NCBI GenBank assembly: GCA_016786705.1
Contig: JAEUVV010000010.1
Location: forward strand, 310,001 to 374,000
Direction of reading: 5' to 3'
Length of the DNA stretch: 64,000 nucleotides
Source of the DNA: Taibaiella sp.
GTDB lineage: Bacteria > Bacteroidota > Bacteroidia > Chitinophagales > Chitinophagaceae
The notes below the pieces were generated by a model, which was given only the letters and a program-made list of their open reading frames with translations, was not told the origin of the DNA and searched no databases. Both the position numbers and the translations under genes were made by a program. Shown piece by piece: positions 50,721-58,733 of this stretch (the first letter of the stretch is position 1; every line of letters starts with the position of its first letter).

Positions 50721-51097
50721 TAAGACTCTTTTGCTTCCGGTCCTTTTTCTTCATTGATTTTTTTGAACAGCTCCTCCATTTTAAATACATAGTCCAATGT
50801 ATCGTCCAGGAAGAATTGCAGGTCCGGGATCCTTCTTAAGTGATGCCTTAAACGGTTACCTAACTCTTTTCTCAATTCCCCGGTCTTTGCCTTGATCTCT
50901 TCCAGCAAAACATCTGGATGCTCTATTTTGAACAAACTAAGATAGATCCTGGCTTCCAGTAAATCAGGGGTTACACTAACTTTCGAGATAGACACCATGC
51001 CTCCTTTGATCATATTAATCCCTTCTTTCTGGAAAATAGAAGCCATCTCCTCTTCTATCAACTGCCCTACCTGGCGCTGCCGCTTGCTCTCTTGCAT
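50720..51097 (-). CDS. rbfA: Ribosome-binding factor A
   Basis: The product is 125 residues from the ATG at 51097. The open frame upstream to 51220 would add 41 residues that do not look like the family (basic and Cys-rich). RbfA aids late 30S maturation and cold adaptation. Evidence is SKRQRQVGQLIEEEMASIFQ, ISKVSVTPDLLEARIYLSLF, the KH-like core and LRKELGNRLRHHLRRIPDLQ, then FFLDDTLDYVFKMEELFKKI. It leads a coupled set of three genes (rbfA, LolC-type, GSCFA) with overlapping starts. Confidence 0.93.
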   Translation of the reverse strand: MQESKRQRQVGQLIEEEMASIFQKEGINMIKGGMVSISKVSVTPDLLEARIYLSLFKIEHPDVLLEEIKAKTGELRKELGNRLRHHLRRIPDLQFFLDDTLDYVFKMEELFKKINEEKGPEAKES

Positions 51098-51272
51098 ATC
51101 TTTTATTTTGAAGGCTAAAATTACAGCTAATTTCCAGCCTAAAAAAATCGTTTGCTTACAGCAGCCGATTGTGCCGGCCTCCCGGGAACATTTTTTTAAA
51201 TGAATTTTACAATATTTCATTAACTTCGGGACTTAATATATCTTCTATATTCAAACAACCGGTAATATAAAA

Positions 51273-52187
51273 ATGACAAAAACTATCACTGGCCTTTCCT
51301 TTGCAGGCCTGGCTTCCCTGTTTTTATTCTCTTGTAAAGAGCAACCTGTAGGCGTGGATTTCGGTGAAGGAAAGAAGTCAGATACGACTTATGTAGCAAC
51401 TGTAGAGCCAGTGCAGGACAAAAATTACTATATTGAAGAATTTTCAGGGGTACGCTGTGTAAACTGCCCGCAGGGAGCTGCTAAACTGGAAGAGTTGAGT
51501 AATATGACCGCCAATAAAGGCAGGTTAAAAATTGTAACGATCCATGCTGCCAGCTTTACAGCGCCTGATTATACCAAAGGAAGCAAACAAGACCTGAGTT
51601 CAAAACAGGGAGAACAGTTAATGAACCTGATCTATGGTGGCGACATGTCAAAACCACAGGCCTCCATTGACCGCCTGAACCTTTTTACTGGTACCAACCC
51701 CCTCATTGGCCCCCGGGGCGAATGGGAAAATAAATTGAATACGGCAAAATCCACCTACCCTACGACCCCTGTAAATATCCACATTAGCAGTGATTATAAC
51801 CAGGAAACAGACGCTTACAATATAAAAGTGAAGCTGGCCTATACCGCGAATGTTTCTGAACCCCAATACCTGAGTATCCTGCTGATCGAAGATAGCATTA
51901 TCGATAACCAGATTGACCCTTTAATAGAAAATTATACTTACAGGCACGTGTACCGGCAGATGATCACACCGATCAATGGTGCGGTGATCCTGGACAGCCT
52001 GCCTACAAAAGTGGCCGGCCGGGTATATGAAACCAATTACAGCTTCAAGCTGGACCTGAGTGAAAGTAACGAGTTCCGTCATAAAAACTGGAACCTGGAC
52101 AATGTACACATTATTGCTTTTGTACATAATGCCACCAGCGGTGAAAATAAACGGGTTTACCACGCTGTGGATACACATCTGAAGTAA
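51273..52187 (+). CDS. Omp28-related outer-membrane lipoprotein with CxxC motif
   Basis: The product is 304 residues. The lipobox is ASLFLFSCKEQ, with Cys21. The central region has KNYYIEEFSGVRCVNCPQGA, whose Cys62 and Cys65 form a CxxC on a thioredoxin-like strand turn; the Omp28 family shows the same arrangement (E-x-x-T/S-G-x-x-C-x-x-C). The rest is beta-rich with a C-terminal jelly-roll (NVHIIAFVHNATSGE ending VYHAVDTHLK). The role is unknown, and adhesion or redox function is possible. Its terminator is at 52211. Confidence 0.85.
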   Translation: MTKTITGLSFAGLASLFLFSCKEQPVGVDFGEGKKSDTTYVATVEPVQDKNYYIEEFSGVRCVNCPQGAAKLEELSNMTANKGRLKIVTIHAASFTAPDYTKGSKQDLSSKQGEQLMNLIYGGDMSKPQASIDRLNLFTGTNPLIGPRGEWENKLNTAKSTYPTTPVNIHISSDYNQETDAYNIKVKLAYTANVSEPQYLSILLIEDSIIDNQIDPLIENYTYRHVYRQMITPINGAVILDSLPTKVAGRVYETNYSFKLDLSESNEFRHKNWNLDNVHIIAFVHNATSGENKRVYHAVDTHLK

Positions 52188-52210
52188 ACATTGCAGCATA
52201 AAAAAGCAGG

Positions 52211-52248
52211 AAAGGTATAAGTATATAGTATTTGCTTATACCTTTTTT
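52211..52248 (+). terminator. Terminator of the Omp28 gene
   Basis: An 11-bp perfect stem (AAAGGTATAAG with CTTATACCTTT) has a 13-base loop followed by TTT. It lies 24 bases after the stop. Confidence 0.8.
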
Positions 52249-52265
52249 ATATAAAAATTAATAAC

Positions 52266-52273
52266 TAAATTTG
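52266..52273 (+). promoter_or_regulatory. Putative -7 element of the 46-residue protein and pdxH
   Basis: TAAATTTG matches TAnnTTTG and lies 22 bases before the ATG at 52296. A T-run (52243-52246) is 19 bases upstream. Confidence 0.55.
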
Positions 52274-52295
52274 CAGTCACATAAATCAAACAACA

Positions 52296-52436
52296 ATGCA
52301 ATCTGTACTACTTAATTCTTTCTACAAGATCGGAGATACAATCGGCGAATATTCGGCTTACGGCCTGACCATTTTCGGAGTTATTTTGCTGATCTGGGTA
52401 ATGTATAAGTATCTGGACACTTCAGACCTGAAATAA
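52296..52436 (+). CDS. 46-residue single-span membrane protein (unlisted small ORF)
   Basis: The ORF of 46 codons plus TAA has its own -7 element, an upstream terminator that isolates it, and normal codon usage. It reads MQSVLLNSFYKIGDTIGEY, then one hydrophobic segment GLTIFGVILLIWVMYKYL, and a short charged tail DTSDLK. It resembles tiny membrane proteins that modulate larger complexes. I know no named family for it. pdxH starts 33 bases downstream, so it may serve as its leader gene. Its being a real protein is inferred from promoter, spacing and amphipathic layout. Confidence 0.65.
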   Translation: MQSVLLNSFYKIGDTIGEYSAYGLTIFGVILLIWVMYKYLDTSDLK

Positions 52437-52469
52437 TTATTCCGAAAATTCGAGCAAGCGAAAATAATA

Positions 52470-53111
52470 ATGGATAGTTTTTCCAAAAATATTGCTGCAA
52501 TAAGACAGGATTATAGCCTATCCTCATTGAATGAGCAGGAGACCGGCGATGACCCTGTCCTTTTTTTTGCCAAATGGTTTAAAGAGGCAGAACATGCCGC
52601 CTGTACCGAGGTCAACGCGATGACCCTGGCCACGGTTGATGCACAGTCCCGGCCCCATGCCCGCATTGTACTCCTTAAGGGACTGGAAAACGGCCAGTTC
52701 GTTTTTTATACCAATTACAAAAGTAATAAAGGCATGGAATTGGCAGCCAATAATAACGCCGCCTTGCTATTCTTCTGGCCAGAATTACAAAGACAGGTAC
52801 GTGTGGAAGGCCTTATTACCAAAGTAAGCCCTGCATTGTCGGATGAATATTTTTATTCCAGGCCTGTAAGCAGCCAGATCGGCGCTATGGCCTCGGCCCA
52901 AAGCAGTAAAATTGCCTCCAGAACTATATTGGAACAAAAGGTTGAGGAGCTATCCCGGGCCGGGAACATTAGCAGGCCAGAAAACTGGGGTGGTTATGCA
53001 TTGACCCCTGTAGCTATAGAATTCTGGCAGGGAAGAAGCAGCAGGCTCCACGACCGGATCTTATTTGAAAAAGATGACCTGCTTTGGCAGAAATCCAGGT
53101 TAGCACCTTAA
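52470..53111 (+). CDS. pdxH: Pyridoxamine 5'-phosphate oxidase
   Basis: The product is 213 residues. It oxidises pyridoxine/pyridoxamine 5'-phosphate to pyridoxal 5'-phosphate using FMN. AMTLATVDAQSRPHARIVLL, VFYTNYKSNKGMELAANNNA and LLFFWPELQRQVRVEGLI are the FMN and PLP site. YFYSRPVSSQIGAMAS and FWQGRSSRLHDRILFEK supply the conserved C-terminal His and Arg. The protein is full length. It follows the small membrane ORF and precedes pyrR by 13 bases. Confidence 0.96.
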   Translation: MDSFSKNIAAIRQDYSLSSLNEQETGDDPVLFFAKWFKEAEHAACTEVNAMTLATVDAQSRPHARIVLLKGLENGQFVFYTNYKSNKGMELAANNNAALLFFWPELQRQVRVEGLITKVSPALSDEYFYSRPVSSQIGAMASAQSSKIASRTILEQKVEELSRAGNISRPENWGGYALTPVAIEFWQGRSSRLHDRILFEKDDLLWQKSRLAP

Positions 53112-53124
53112 ACGTATACGAAAA

Positions 53125-53652
53125 ATGAAACCCCTTTTTATTCAAAAAGAACTGGATATTACCCTTACCCGGCTGGCTTACCAGCTGGTGGAAAATCATT
53201 TGGATTTCGACAACACGGTCATTATCGGGCTGCAACCCAGAGGCATCTATCTTTCAGACCGGATTCATCAAAAAGTACAGTCTTTCTTACCGGACACTAA
53301 AATTGAATACGGGAAGCTGGATATCACCTTTTACCGCGACGATTTCAATGAAAAGGGACAATTACTCCAGGTTTCCGAAACACAATTGGATTTCAACATA
53401 GAAGGCAAGCACGTTATTCTAGTAGACGATGTACTCTACACCGGTCGCAGCATTCGCTCCGGCCTGGACGCTTTACTGGATTACGGTCGTCCCGCTCATG
53501 TAGAACTACTGGTATTGATCGACCGCAGGTTCAACAGGGAGGTGCCTATTCAACCCGATTATGTAGGCATGGCCGTTGACGTGATCGACAACCAGAAGGT
53601 AAAAGTCCTGTGGAAAGAACGGGACGGTAAAGATGAAGTTATCTTATTATAA
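53125..53652 (+). CDS. pyrR: PyrR-type phosphoribosyltransferase/regulator
   Basis: The product is 175 residues. The PRTase fold has VIIGLQPRGIYLSDRIHQKV and the PRPP motif VILVDDVLYTGRSIRSGLDA. The end AVDVIDNQKVKVLWKERDGK is the family tail. In Firmicutes PyrR controls pyr operons by RNA attenuation and has weak uracil PRTase activity. Here it is directly followed by pyrB (26 bases), the usual pairing. I see no anti-antiterminator structure in the short leader. Confidence 0.9.
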   Translation: MKPLFIQKELDITLTRLAYQLVENHLDFDNTVIIGLQPRGIYLSDRIHQKVQSFLPDTKIEYGKLDITFYRDDFNEKGQLLQVSETQLDFNIEGKHVILVDDVLYTGRSIRSGLDALLDYGRPAHVELLVLIDRRFNREVPIQPDYVGMAVDVIDNQKVKVLWKERDGKDEVILL

Positions 53653-53678
53653 CATAAAAAAGCGCTGAAAATATACAT

Positions 53679-54611
53679 ATGTCACTATCTGTAAAACATC
53701 TTTTAGGTATTAAAGATTTACTTCCTTCAGACATTGAGCTGATCCTGAAAACGGCAGCCCAGTTTAAAGAAGTATTACAAAGACCGATCAAAAAGGTACC
53801 CACCCTAAGAGACACTTCAGTTGTGAACCTGTTTTTCGAAAACTCAACCCGGACGCGTATTTCCTTTGAACTCGCGGAGAAAAGACTGAGTGCCGATACC
53901 ATAAATTTTGCGGCTTCCAGCAGCTCGGTATCCAAGGGCGAAACCCTGATCGATACCGCGAAAAATATTTTGTCTATGAAGGTAGACATGGTGGTCATGC
54001 GCCACTCCGCCAGCGGTGCGCCGCACTTTCTGGCACAGCATATCAACGCGAGCATTATCAATGCCGGTGACGGTATCAATGAGCACCCTACCCAGGCCTT
54101 ACTGGACAGCTTTTCTATCCAGGAAAAAACCGGGGGCCTGAAAGGTAAAAAAATAGCGATTATAGGGGATATCATGCACAGCCGTGTAGCCCTCAGCAAT
54201 ATTTACTGCCTGACCAAAATGGGCGCGCAGGTAGTGGTTTGCGGACCGCCAACCCTGATCCCTAAGCATATAGAAAGCCTGGGCGTTGGCGTAATGTATG
54301 ACATTAAAGAAGCGCTGAAATGGTGTGATGTGGCTAATGTACTGCGTATCCAGCTGGAACGCCAGAGCAAGCCTTTATTCTCTTCTCTTAGAGAATATGC
54401 CATGTACTACGGCGTCAATAAAAATTTACTGCAAAGCATAGATAAAGAAATTGTGATCATGCACCCGGGACCGATCAACCGTGGCGTGGAGCTGAGCTCG
54501 GATGTAGCGGACAGCAAGAACGCGATCATACTGGACCAGGTCGAAAATGGGGTGGCCGTCCGTATGGCAGCCCTCTATTTGCTTGCCGGAAAAAAAGACC
54601 AGATGTTATAA
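53679..54611 (+). CDS. pyrB: Aspartate carbamoyltransferase catalytic subunit
   Basis: The product is 310 residues, the usual length. It makes N-carbamoyl-aspartate from carbamoyl phosphate and aspartate, committing pyrimidine synthesis. The carbamoyl-phosphate site is NLFFENSTRTRISFELAEKR (STRTR). GINEHPTQALLDSFSIQE and a later active-site loop MHPGPINRGVELSSDVAD with VRMAALYLL complete it. No pyrI-like regulatory subunit is nearby. The stop lies inside the terminator hairpin at 54590. Confidence 0.96.
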   Translation: MSLSVKHLLGIKDLLPSDIELILKTAAQFKEVLQRPIKKVPTLRDTSVVNLFFENSTRTRISFELAEKRLSADTINFAASSSSVSKGETLIDTAKNILSMKVDMVVMRHSASGAPHFLAQHINASIINAGDGINEHPTQALLDSFSIQEKTGGLKGKKIAIIGDIMHSRVALSNIYCLTKMGAQVVVCGPPTLIPKHIESLGVGVMYDIKEALKWCDVANVLRIQLERQSKPLFSSLREYAMYYGVNKNLLQSIDKEIVIMHPGPINRGVELSSDVADSKNAIILDQVENGVAVRMAALYLLAGKKDQML

Positions 54612-54628
54612 ACATCTGGTCTTTTTTT
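54590..54628 (+). terminator. Terminator of the pyrR-pyrB unit
   Basis: An 18-bp perfect stem (left arm AAAAAAAGACCAGATGTT, right arm its complement) has a 3-base loop. The core GACCAGATGTT is followed by a T run. The left arm and part of the loop overlap the end of pyrB, so its last codons form the stem. Confidence 0.9.
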
Positions 54629-54647
54629 AATATATCCGTGATACAAG

Positions 54648-55112
54648 CTATCTTCTTGCCATTACATAAGTATAGGTTTCATTACCCATATACTCGCTGG
54701 CCCTTAATCGTTTGGCGGTTATGGACCCGATGTTCCATACATACGTTTCTTCTCTTCCCCGGCTATCCCTAAGGTAAAAACGGAGTACATATTCAGAAGT
54801 AGAAGTACTGGTACCGTCTTCGTCATAATAAGTATCTATGTACTCTTCCATTTGCCAGCTGCCGGCTTTGGTTTCGCGGTTAGTTATATTATAGGCTTCA
54901 GCGTTCCCATTGTCCCGGAAGGTAAACTCCCAGTTGGAAAAGTTTTTGGTCACATCCATACTTCCTTTTAAAAAACCTGGACGGTGCTTTACTTTTTCAA
55001 AGCTCCAGGTACCTACAACTTTGCGGTGCATAGGTTGAAAAGAATACTTGGTACAGCTGCTCAACGCGACTACTAAACATAAAACAATCGAAGTGTAAAT
55101 TAGCTTTCTCAT
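54648..55112 (-). CDS. Lipocalin-like lipoprotein of unknown function
   Basis: The product is 154 residues. The lipobox is LVVALSSCTKYS. The motif VVGTWSFEKVKH (V-G-T-W) followed by beta-strands (WEFTFRDNGNAEAYNITN, TKAGSWQMEEYIDT, SEYVLRFYLRDSRGRE) fits the lipocalin-like DUF5004/DUF4923 family of Bacteroidota. These store or sense small molecules, but no ligand can be assigned. It is convergent to pyrB and divergent from folP, sharing a 103-base gap. Confidence 0.75.
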   Translation of the reverse strand: MRKLIYTSIVLCLVVALSSCTKYSFQPMHRKVVGTWSFEKVKHRPGFLKGSMDVTKNFSNWEFTFRDNGNAEAYNITNRETKAGSWQMEEYIDTYYDEDGTSTSTSEYVLRFYLRDSRGREETYVWNIGSITAKRLRASEYMGNETYTYVMARR

Positions 55113-55215
55113 CTTTAAAACGTTTTCAGGTCATACAATATCATTCAGACTAAAGCCTGGGAAATAGGTTTAAAATATGCTTAAAGAATTCAGAAAAAAA
55201 CATCAAATTTGAAGA

Positions 55216-56052
55216 ATGATTCCATCTTTAAACCTCGGCGGTACCTTACTGGACTTCGACAGCCCTAAAATTATGGGTATCGTAAATCTTACCCCCGACT
55301 CTTTTTATACCAAAGGAATTAACAATAGTGTGACCGGCGCACTCTTTCTGGCCGAAAAAATGCTTGCGGAAGGTGCCCATGTTTTAGACCTGGGCGGACA
55401 GAGCAGCAGGCCCGGCGCCGCTTTAACGGGACCCGAAACGGAAATTCAAAGAGTTGTGCCTGCGATTGAAGCGATTATTAAAAGATTTCCGGGAGCACTC
55501 GTTTCGGTGGATACCTTTCATGCTCCTGTAGCCAAAGCTGCTGTTGAGGCAGGCGCATGTATTGTTAATGACATTAGCGCGGGCATTATGGATGAAAAAA
55601 TGTTTCAAACCGTTTCTGATTTAAAGGTGTCTTATATATTGATGCATATGAAAGGGACGCCCAAAACCATGCAACAAAACCCGGTTTATGAAGATATTGT
55701 CGCGGAAGTTTTTGATTTTCTGAATCAAAGAGTGCAGGAAGCCAGGACATATGGCATAAATGAGCTGATGCTGGACCCTGGATTCGGTTTCGGGAAAACC
55801 ATTGAGCAGAATTACAGCCTGCTCAGGCACCTTAAGAGCTTCGAAATGCTCCAATTACCCTTGCTAGCCGGGGTATCCAGGAAGTCGATGATCTATAAGG
55901 TATTGGAAGCGGGACCGGAAGAGGCACTCAATGGCACAACGGCTTTACATATGCTGGCCCTGAACAATGGCGCACATATGCTGCGGGTGCACGATGTAAA
56001 AGAAGCGGCAGAGGCGGTCAGGCTCTTTAAGTGCTATCAACAGGCATTATAA
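55216..56052 (+). CDS. folP: Dihydropteroate synthase
   Basis: The product is 278 residues. It condenses dihydropterin pyrophosphate with p-aminobenzoate. The signature PKIMGIVNLTPDSFYTKGI is the first block. HVLDLGGQSSRPGA is the second pterin/pABA region. VSVDTFHAPVAKAAVEAG, IVNDISAGIMD, ELMLDPGFGFGKTIEQNY and LAGVSRKSMIYKVL are further conserved loops, and TTALHMLALNNGAHMLRVHD closes the barrel. It is full length. It is followed by small exported and membrane proteins with their own promoters. Confidence 0.96.
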   Translation: MIPSLNLGGTLLDFDSPKIMGIVNLTPDSFYTKGINNSVTGALFLAEKMLAEGAHVLDLGGQSSRPGAALTGPETEIQRVVPAIEAIIKRFPGALVSVDTFHAPVAKAAVEAGACIVNDISAGIMDEKMFQTVSDLKVSYILMHMKGTPKTMQQNPVYEDIVAEVFDFLNQRVQEARTYGINELMLDPGFGFGKTIEQNYSLLRHLKSFEMLQLPLLAGVSRKSMIYKVLEAGPEEALNGTTALHMLALNNGAHMLRVHDVKEAAEAVRLFKCYQQAL

Positions 56053-56108
56053 TACATTATAAAAGTTAACAATTAAACCTCTGTTGAGGAATTTAATAAT
56101 AAAAAAGG

Positions 56109-56116
56109 TATATTTG
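56109..56116 (+). promoter_or_regulatory. Putative -7 element of the small exported protein gene
   Basis: TATATTTG matches TAnnTTTG and lies 21 bases before the ATG at 56138. TTG at 56084 (22 bases upstream) may serve as -33. Confidence 0.45.
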
Positions 56117-56137
56117 ATTTTTAAAAACCCGTTCAAT

Positions 56138-56515
56138 ATGTATATGATTAAATCTTTAGTAGTAGCATTAATGCTTTCCGGTACTGTAGCTGTTTTACCA
56201 CAGGTAGCTACGGCACAGACCCAGGGTACCAGAGCACAGAGTGTTCCTAAAAGCGATTTCGTAGCACTTCAAAAAGCTTACAATCAAACGAAAAACACGA
56301 AAGATGGTGTGCCTTCCTATGAGCGTTTTAATGCTTTAATGCGCCAGATGATTGCTTACCAAAAAGAGAAAGTGGTATCCAGCAACGAAGCCCCGGCTGA
56401 AGTTGAAAAATACAATAAGATGACTGACGTGTTTGGAAAAATAGTCAAAGCAAACCGTAGTGAAAACAGGGCAGAGATTACTAGTAACATGACTGCCTTT
56501 ATCAATCTGCTGTAA
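56138..56515 (+). CDS. Small exported protein of unknown function
   Basis: The product is 125 residues from the ATG at 56138, or 123 from the next ATG at 56144. The reading frame is open further upstream to a TTG at 56084, but the -7 element TATATTTG at 56109 lies after it. A clear signal peptide follows (MIKSLVVALMLSGTVAVLPQ, cleavage near ATAQ). The mature part is helical and charged (DFVALQKAYNQTKNTKDGVP, YERFNALMRQMIAYQKEK, AEVEKYNKMTDVFGKIVKA). I recognise no family. It is likely periplasmic. Confidence 0.65.
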   Translation: MYMIKSLVVALMLSGTVAVLPQVATAQTQGTRAQSVPKSDFVALQKAYNQTKNTKDGVPSYERFNALMRQMIAYQKEKVVSSNEAPAEVEKYNKMTDVFGKIVKANRSENRAEITSNMTAFINLL

Positions 56516-56557
56516 AATAATTACGGAGAAAGCTTTGCAGGTTGCGGCAAATTCTAT

Positions 56558-56581
56558 TAAATTTGCAAGCAATTAAATTTG
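56558..56581 (+). promoter_or_regulatory. Tandem -7 elements upstream of the 73-residue membrane protein
   Basis: ATTAAATTTGC occurs twice (56556-56566 and 56572-56582), each holding a TAAATTTG box at 56558-56565 and 56574-56581, a 16-base period. The first has TTTG 20 bases upstream (56534-56537). The second ends 16 bases before the ATG at 56598. Confidence 0.5.
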
Positions 56582-56597
56582 CTTTAACAATCAAGAG

Positions 56598-56819
56598 ATG
56601 GCACACAACGAAAATTTAGAGATGAAAGAACTGAATAACGAGCTGGATATTAAATTAAGCAAACCCCGTTCTTCCAGGTTCTTCTTTCTTTTAGGCTTTT
56701 TTGGTATTTTCATTTTTGCCTGGTCCGGATGTTACAATCTTTATACCCATAAGTTTGTAGATCAAAAAGAGAAGGTCCCTGTAAATGAAAGCTCTTTGTA
56801 CGAACCTAAGTATAAGTAG
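56598..56819 (+). CDS. Small single-span membrane protein of unknown function
   Basis: The product is 73 residues. A charged N-terminal half (HNENLEMKELNNELDIKLS) leads into one membrane helix (FFFLLGFFGIFIFAWSG), then a short tail (LYTHKFVDQKEKVPVNESSL). It lies 7 bases before the GTG start of the glycosyltransferase, so both may form one unit. Two TAAATTTG boxes precede it. No family is recognised. Its position suggests a role with envelope glycan synthesis, but that is inference. Confidence 0.65.
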   Translation: MAHNENLEMKELNNELDIKLSKPRSSRFFFLLGFFGIFIFAWSGCYNLYTHKFVDQKEKVPVNESSLYEPKYK

Positions 56820-56826
56820 TTTTTAA

Positions 56827-57879
56827 GTGATAGTTTGTAATACGCTGACCGCTGTTGTAATTTTAAGTTACAATAGTCTGGAATGGCACAAGCTGTTCTT
56901 ACCTAAAATAGTTGAGCAGGCTGCATCAGGTTATGATGTAGTACTTGTAGATCATGCTTCACCGGACAATACGGCTGATTATATTCAGGCGCATTTTCCT
57001 TCGGTGAAGCTGATTCGTTTAAAGAAAAACCTGGGCTTTGCCGGTGGCTATGCCGCTGCGCTTGAGCAGGTCAGCGCCAAGTATTTTGTACTTTTAAGTT
57101 CCGACTTCCAGGTAACGGACAACTGGTTTCCCCCCCTCCTCGCGGCTATGGAGAAAGATCCGCAGCTTGGGGCCGTACAACCCAAAGTGCGTTACTGGAA
57201 AGAACCCGAATTGTTTGAATACGCGGGCGCCGCCGGCGGCTATATGGACAAATGGGGCTATATGTTCTGCAGGGGCCGCGTTTTTGACCGTTTAGAAAAA
57301 GATTCGGGTCAGTATAACGATGATGTTAAGGTCTTCTGGGCTTCAGGTGGCTGTTTTATGGTGCGTGCGGCAGCTTATACAGCAGCCGGCGGATTAGACA
57401 CCGCGCTTTTTGCCCATATGGAAGAGATTGACCTTTGCTGGCGTTTGCAAAACAGGGGCTATACGATTGGCGCTATCGGCAATTCGACCGTATTCCATGT
57501 TGGCGGAAGCGTTATTTCTTACGGAAGCCCTCAAAAAACTTTTTATAATTACCGGAACAACTTAGCCATTCTTGTGAAAAACGAGCATGCGGGTAAGCTC
57601 TTATGGCTGATACCCTGGCGGCTGGTTTTAGATGGCGTATCCTGTCTTCCTTTTCTCATGAAAGGGAATTTCAAAAACATCCTGGCCGTGCTTAAAGCAC
57701 ATTTCAGCTTTTATGCCACCTTGCCTTATTGGCTCCGGCAGCGTAAATCCGCAAGGGCAGCGCTAAAAAAGGGCCATCACATTTCAGGGGTGTTTCATAA
57801 AAGTGTCATTGTTAAATATTTTATTAAAAAGCAGTCGACCTTTACTCAATTAGGCATAAAGCCAGAAACATTAAGTTAA
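56827..57879 (+). CDS. Family 2 glycosyltransferase
   Basis: The product is 350 residues from GTG at 56827, which follows the previous stop by 7 bases; the conserved TAVVILSYNSLEWHKLF begins right after. The GT-A core has LVDHASPDNTADYIQ, NLGFAGGYAAALEQVSAKYF and LLSSDFQVTDNWFPPLLAAM, with a single Asp where many members have DxD. WASGGCFMVRAAAYTAAGGL, DTALFAHMEEIDLCWRLQNR (EDxDxCxR-type acceptor motif) and FHVGGSVISYGSPQKTFYNY follow. It resembles rhamnosyl- or O-antigen-type transferases. Donor and acceptor are unknown. Confidence 0.88.
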   Translation: MIVCNTLTAVVILSYNSLEWHKLFLPKIVEQAASGYDVVLVDHASPDNTADYIQAHFPSVKLIRLKKNLGFAGGYAAALEQVSAKYFVLLSSDFQVTDNWFPPLLAAMEKDPQLGAVQPKVRYWKEPELFEYAGAAGGYMDKWGYMFCRGRVFDRLEKDSGQYNDDVKVFWASGGCFMVRAAAYTAAGGLDTALFAHMEEIDLCWRLQNRGYTIGAIGNSTVFHVGGSVISYGSPQKTFYNYRNNLAILVKNEHAGKLLWLIPWRLVLDGVSCLPFLMKGNFKNILAVLKAHFSFYATLPYWLRQRKSARAALKKGHHISGVFHKSVIVKYFIKKQSTFTQLGIKPETLS

Positions 57880-57908
57880 CATTTACAGGGTTTTTAGAAT
57901 TATTTGTT

Positions 57909-57916
57909 TACTTTTG
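57909..57916 (+). promoter_or_regulatory. Putative -7 element of plsY
   Basis: TACTTTTG matches TAnnTTTG and lies 25 bases before the plsY ATG at 57942. Confidence 0.45.
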
Positions 57917-57941
57917 GTCGAATTTTATCGTAGTGTTTTTA

Positions 57942-58586
57942 ATGATGAATGAAGTATTCCTATTGGCGATCGCATATTTGATTGGATCTATTCCTACCGC
58001 AGTTTGGGTAAGTCAGAAATATTTTGGACTGGACATCCGTGAGCACGGAAGCGGCAATGCCGGTGCTACCAATACCTTTAGAATCCTGGGTAAAAAAGCA
58101 GGGATTGCGGTAATGATCATTGATATGCTGAAAGGTTTCACCGCCGTTAAACTGGCCTATCTTTCGGTATATGCGATTAACGATACCAATGATGCCTTTA
58201 CCAATTTACAGGTCGCCTTAGGCCTCCTGGCAGTAATAGGCCATATATTCCCTTTATTTGCCGGATTTAAGGGCGGCAAAGGTATCGCTACCTTGTTTGG
58301 TATGATCCTGGGTATTCAATGGATCGTGGCCTTGTGCCTGGTAGCCGTTTTCCTGATCATGCTTTTGCTGACCCGTTACGTTTCTTTAAGTTCCATTACC
58401 GCAAGTATTGCTTTCCCGGTCTTACTATTATTCATTTTTAAAGGACAGGAAACGGCTTATACCTTATTTGCCATTTCTACAGCTTTACTGGTTATCCTTA
58501 CCCATCATAAAAATATTAACCGCCTCATTCATGGTAATGAAAGTAAGGTGGATCTGAAAAAACTTAAAAAGAAAAAAAACAGTTAA
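57942..58586 (+). CDS. plsY: Acyl-phosphate:glycerol-3-phosphate acyltransferase PlsY
   Basis: The product is 214 residues from the ATG at 57942; the ATG at 57945 or a GTG at 57933 are alternatives. Membrane enzyme that acylates glycerol-3-phosphate with acyl phosphate, the first step of phospholipid synthesis. The first helix ends YLIGSIPTAVWVSQKYFG. The three PlsY loops are HGSGNAGATNTFRILGKKAG, FAGFKGGKGIATLFGMILG and SSITASIAFPVLLLF with THHKNINRLIHGNESKV. Its terminator at 58605 is strong. Confidence 0.94.
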   Translation: MMNEVFLLAIAYLIGSIPTAVWVSQKYFGLDIREHGSGNAGATNTFRILGKKAGIAVMIIDMLKGFTAVKLAYLSVYAINDTNDAFTNLQVALGLLAVIGHIFPLFAGFKGGKGIATLFGMILGIQWIVALCLVAVFLIMLLLTRYVSLSSITASIAFPVLLLFIFKGQETAYTLFAISTALLVILTHHKNINRLIHGNESKVDLKKLKKKKNS

Positions 58587-58604
58587 TCATCACTGATACC
58601 AAAT

Positions 58605-58647
58605 GTTAAAAACGCTGTTGAAAAAACGATTCAACAGCGTTTTTAAC
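58605..58647 (+). terminator. Terminator of plsY
   Basis: An 18-bp perfect stem (GTTAAAAACGCTGTTGAA with TTCAACAGCGTTTTTAAC) has a 7-base loop. It lies 18 bases after the stop. Confidence 0.85.
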
Positions 58648-58655
58648 GTTTATAA

Positions 58656-58687
58656 TTTGAAAAGCAACTCAATACACTATAGATTTG
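58656..58687 (+). promoter_or_regulatory. Promoter of the M28-like gene
   Basis: TTTG (58656-58659), 20 bases, then TAGATTTG (58680-58687) is a full Bacteroidota -33/-7 match. It lies 46 bases before the ATG at 58734, right after the plsY terminator. Confidence 0.65.
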
Positions 58688-58733
58688 CTTGAATTAGAAA
58701 ACTCAACAGACAGCTTTTGACTTGTAACAGCAC

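Noticed and set aside
53639..54199. 186-codon frame antisense to pyrB
   Set aside because: It lies wholly opposite a well-conserved pyrB gene, has no promoter or recognisable domain, and reads like the mirror of pyrB codons.
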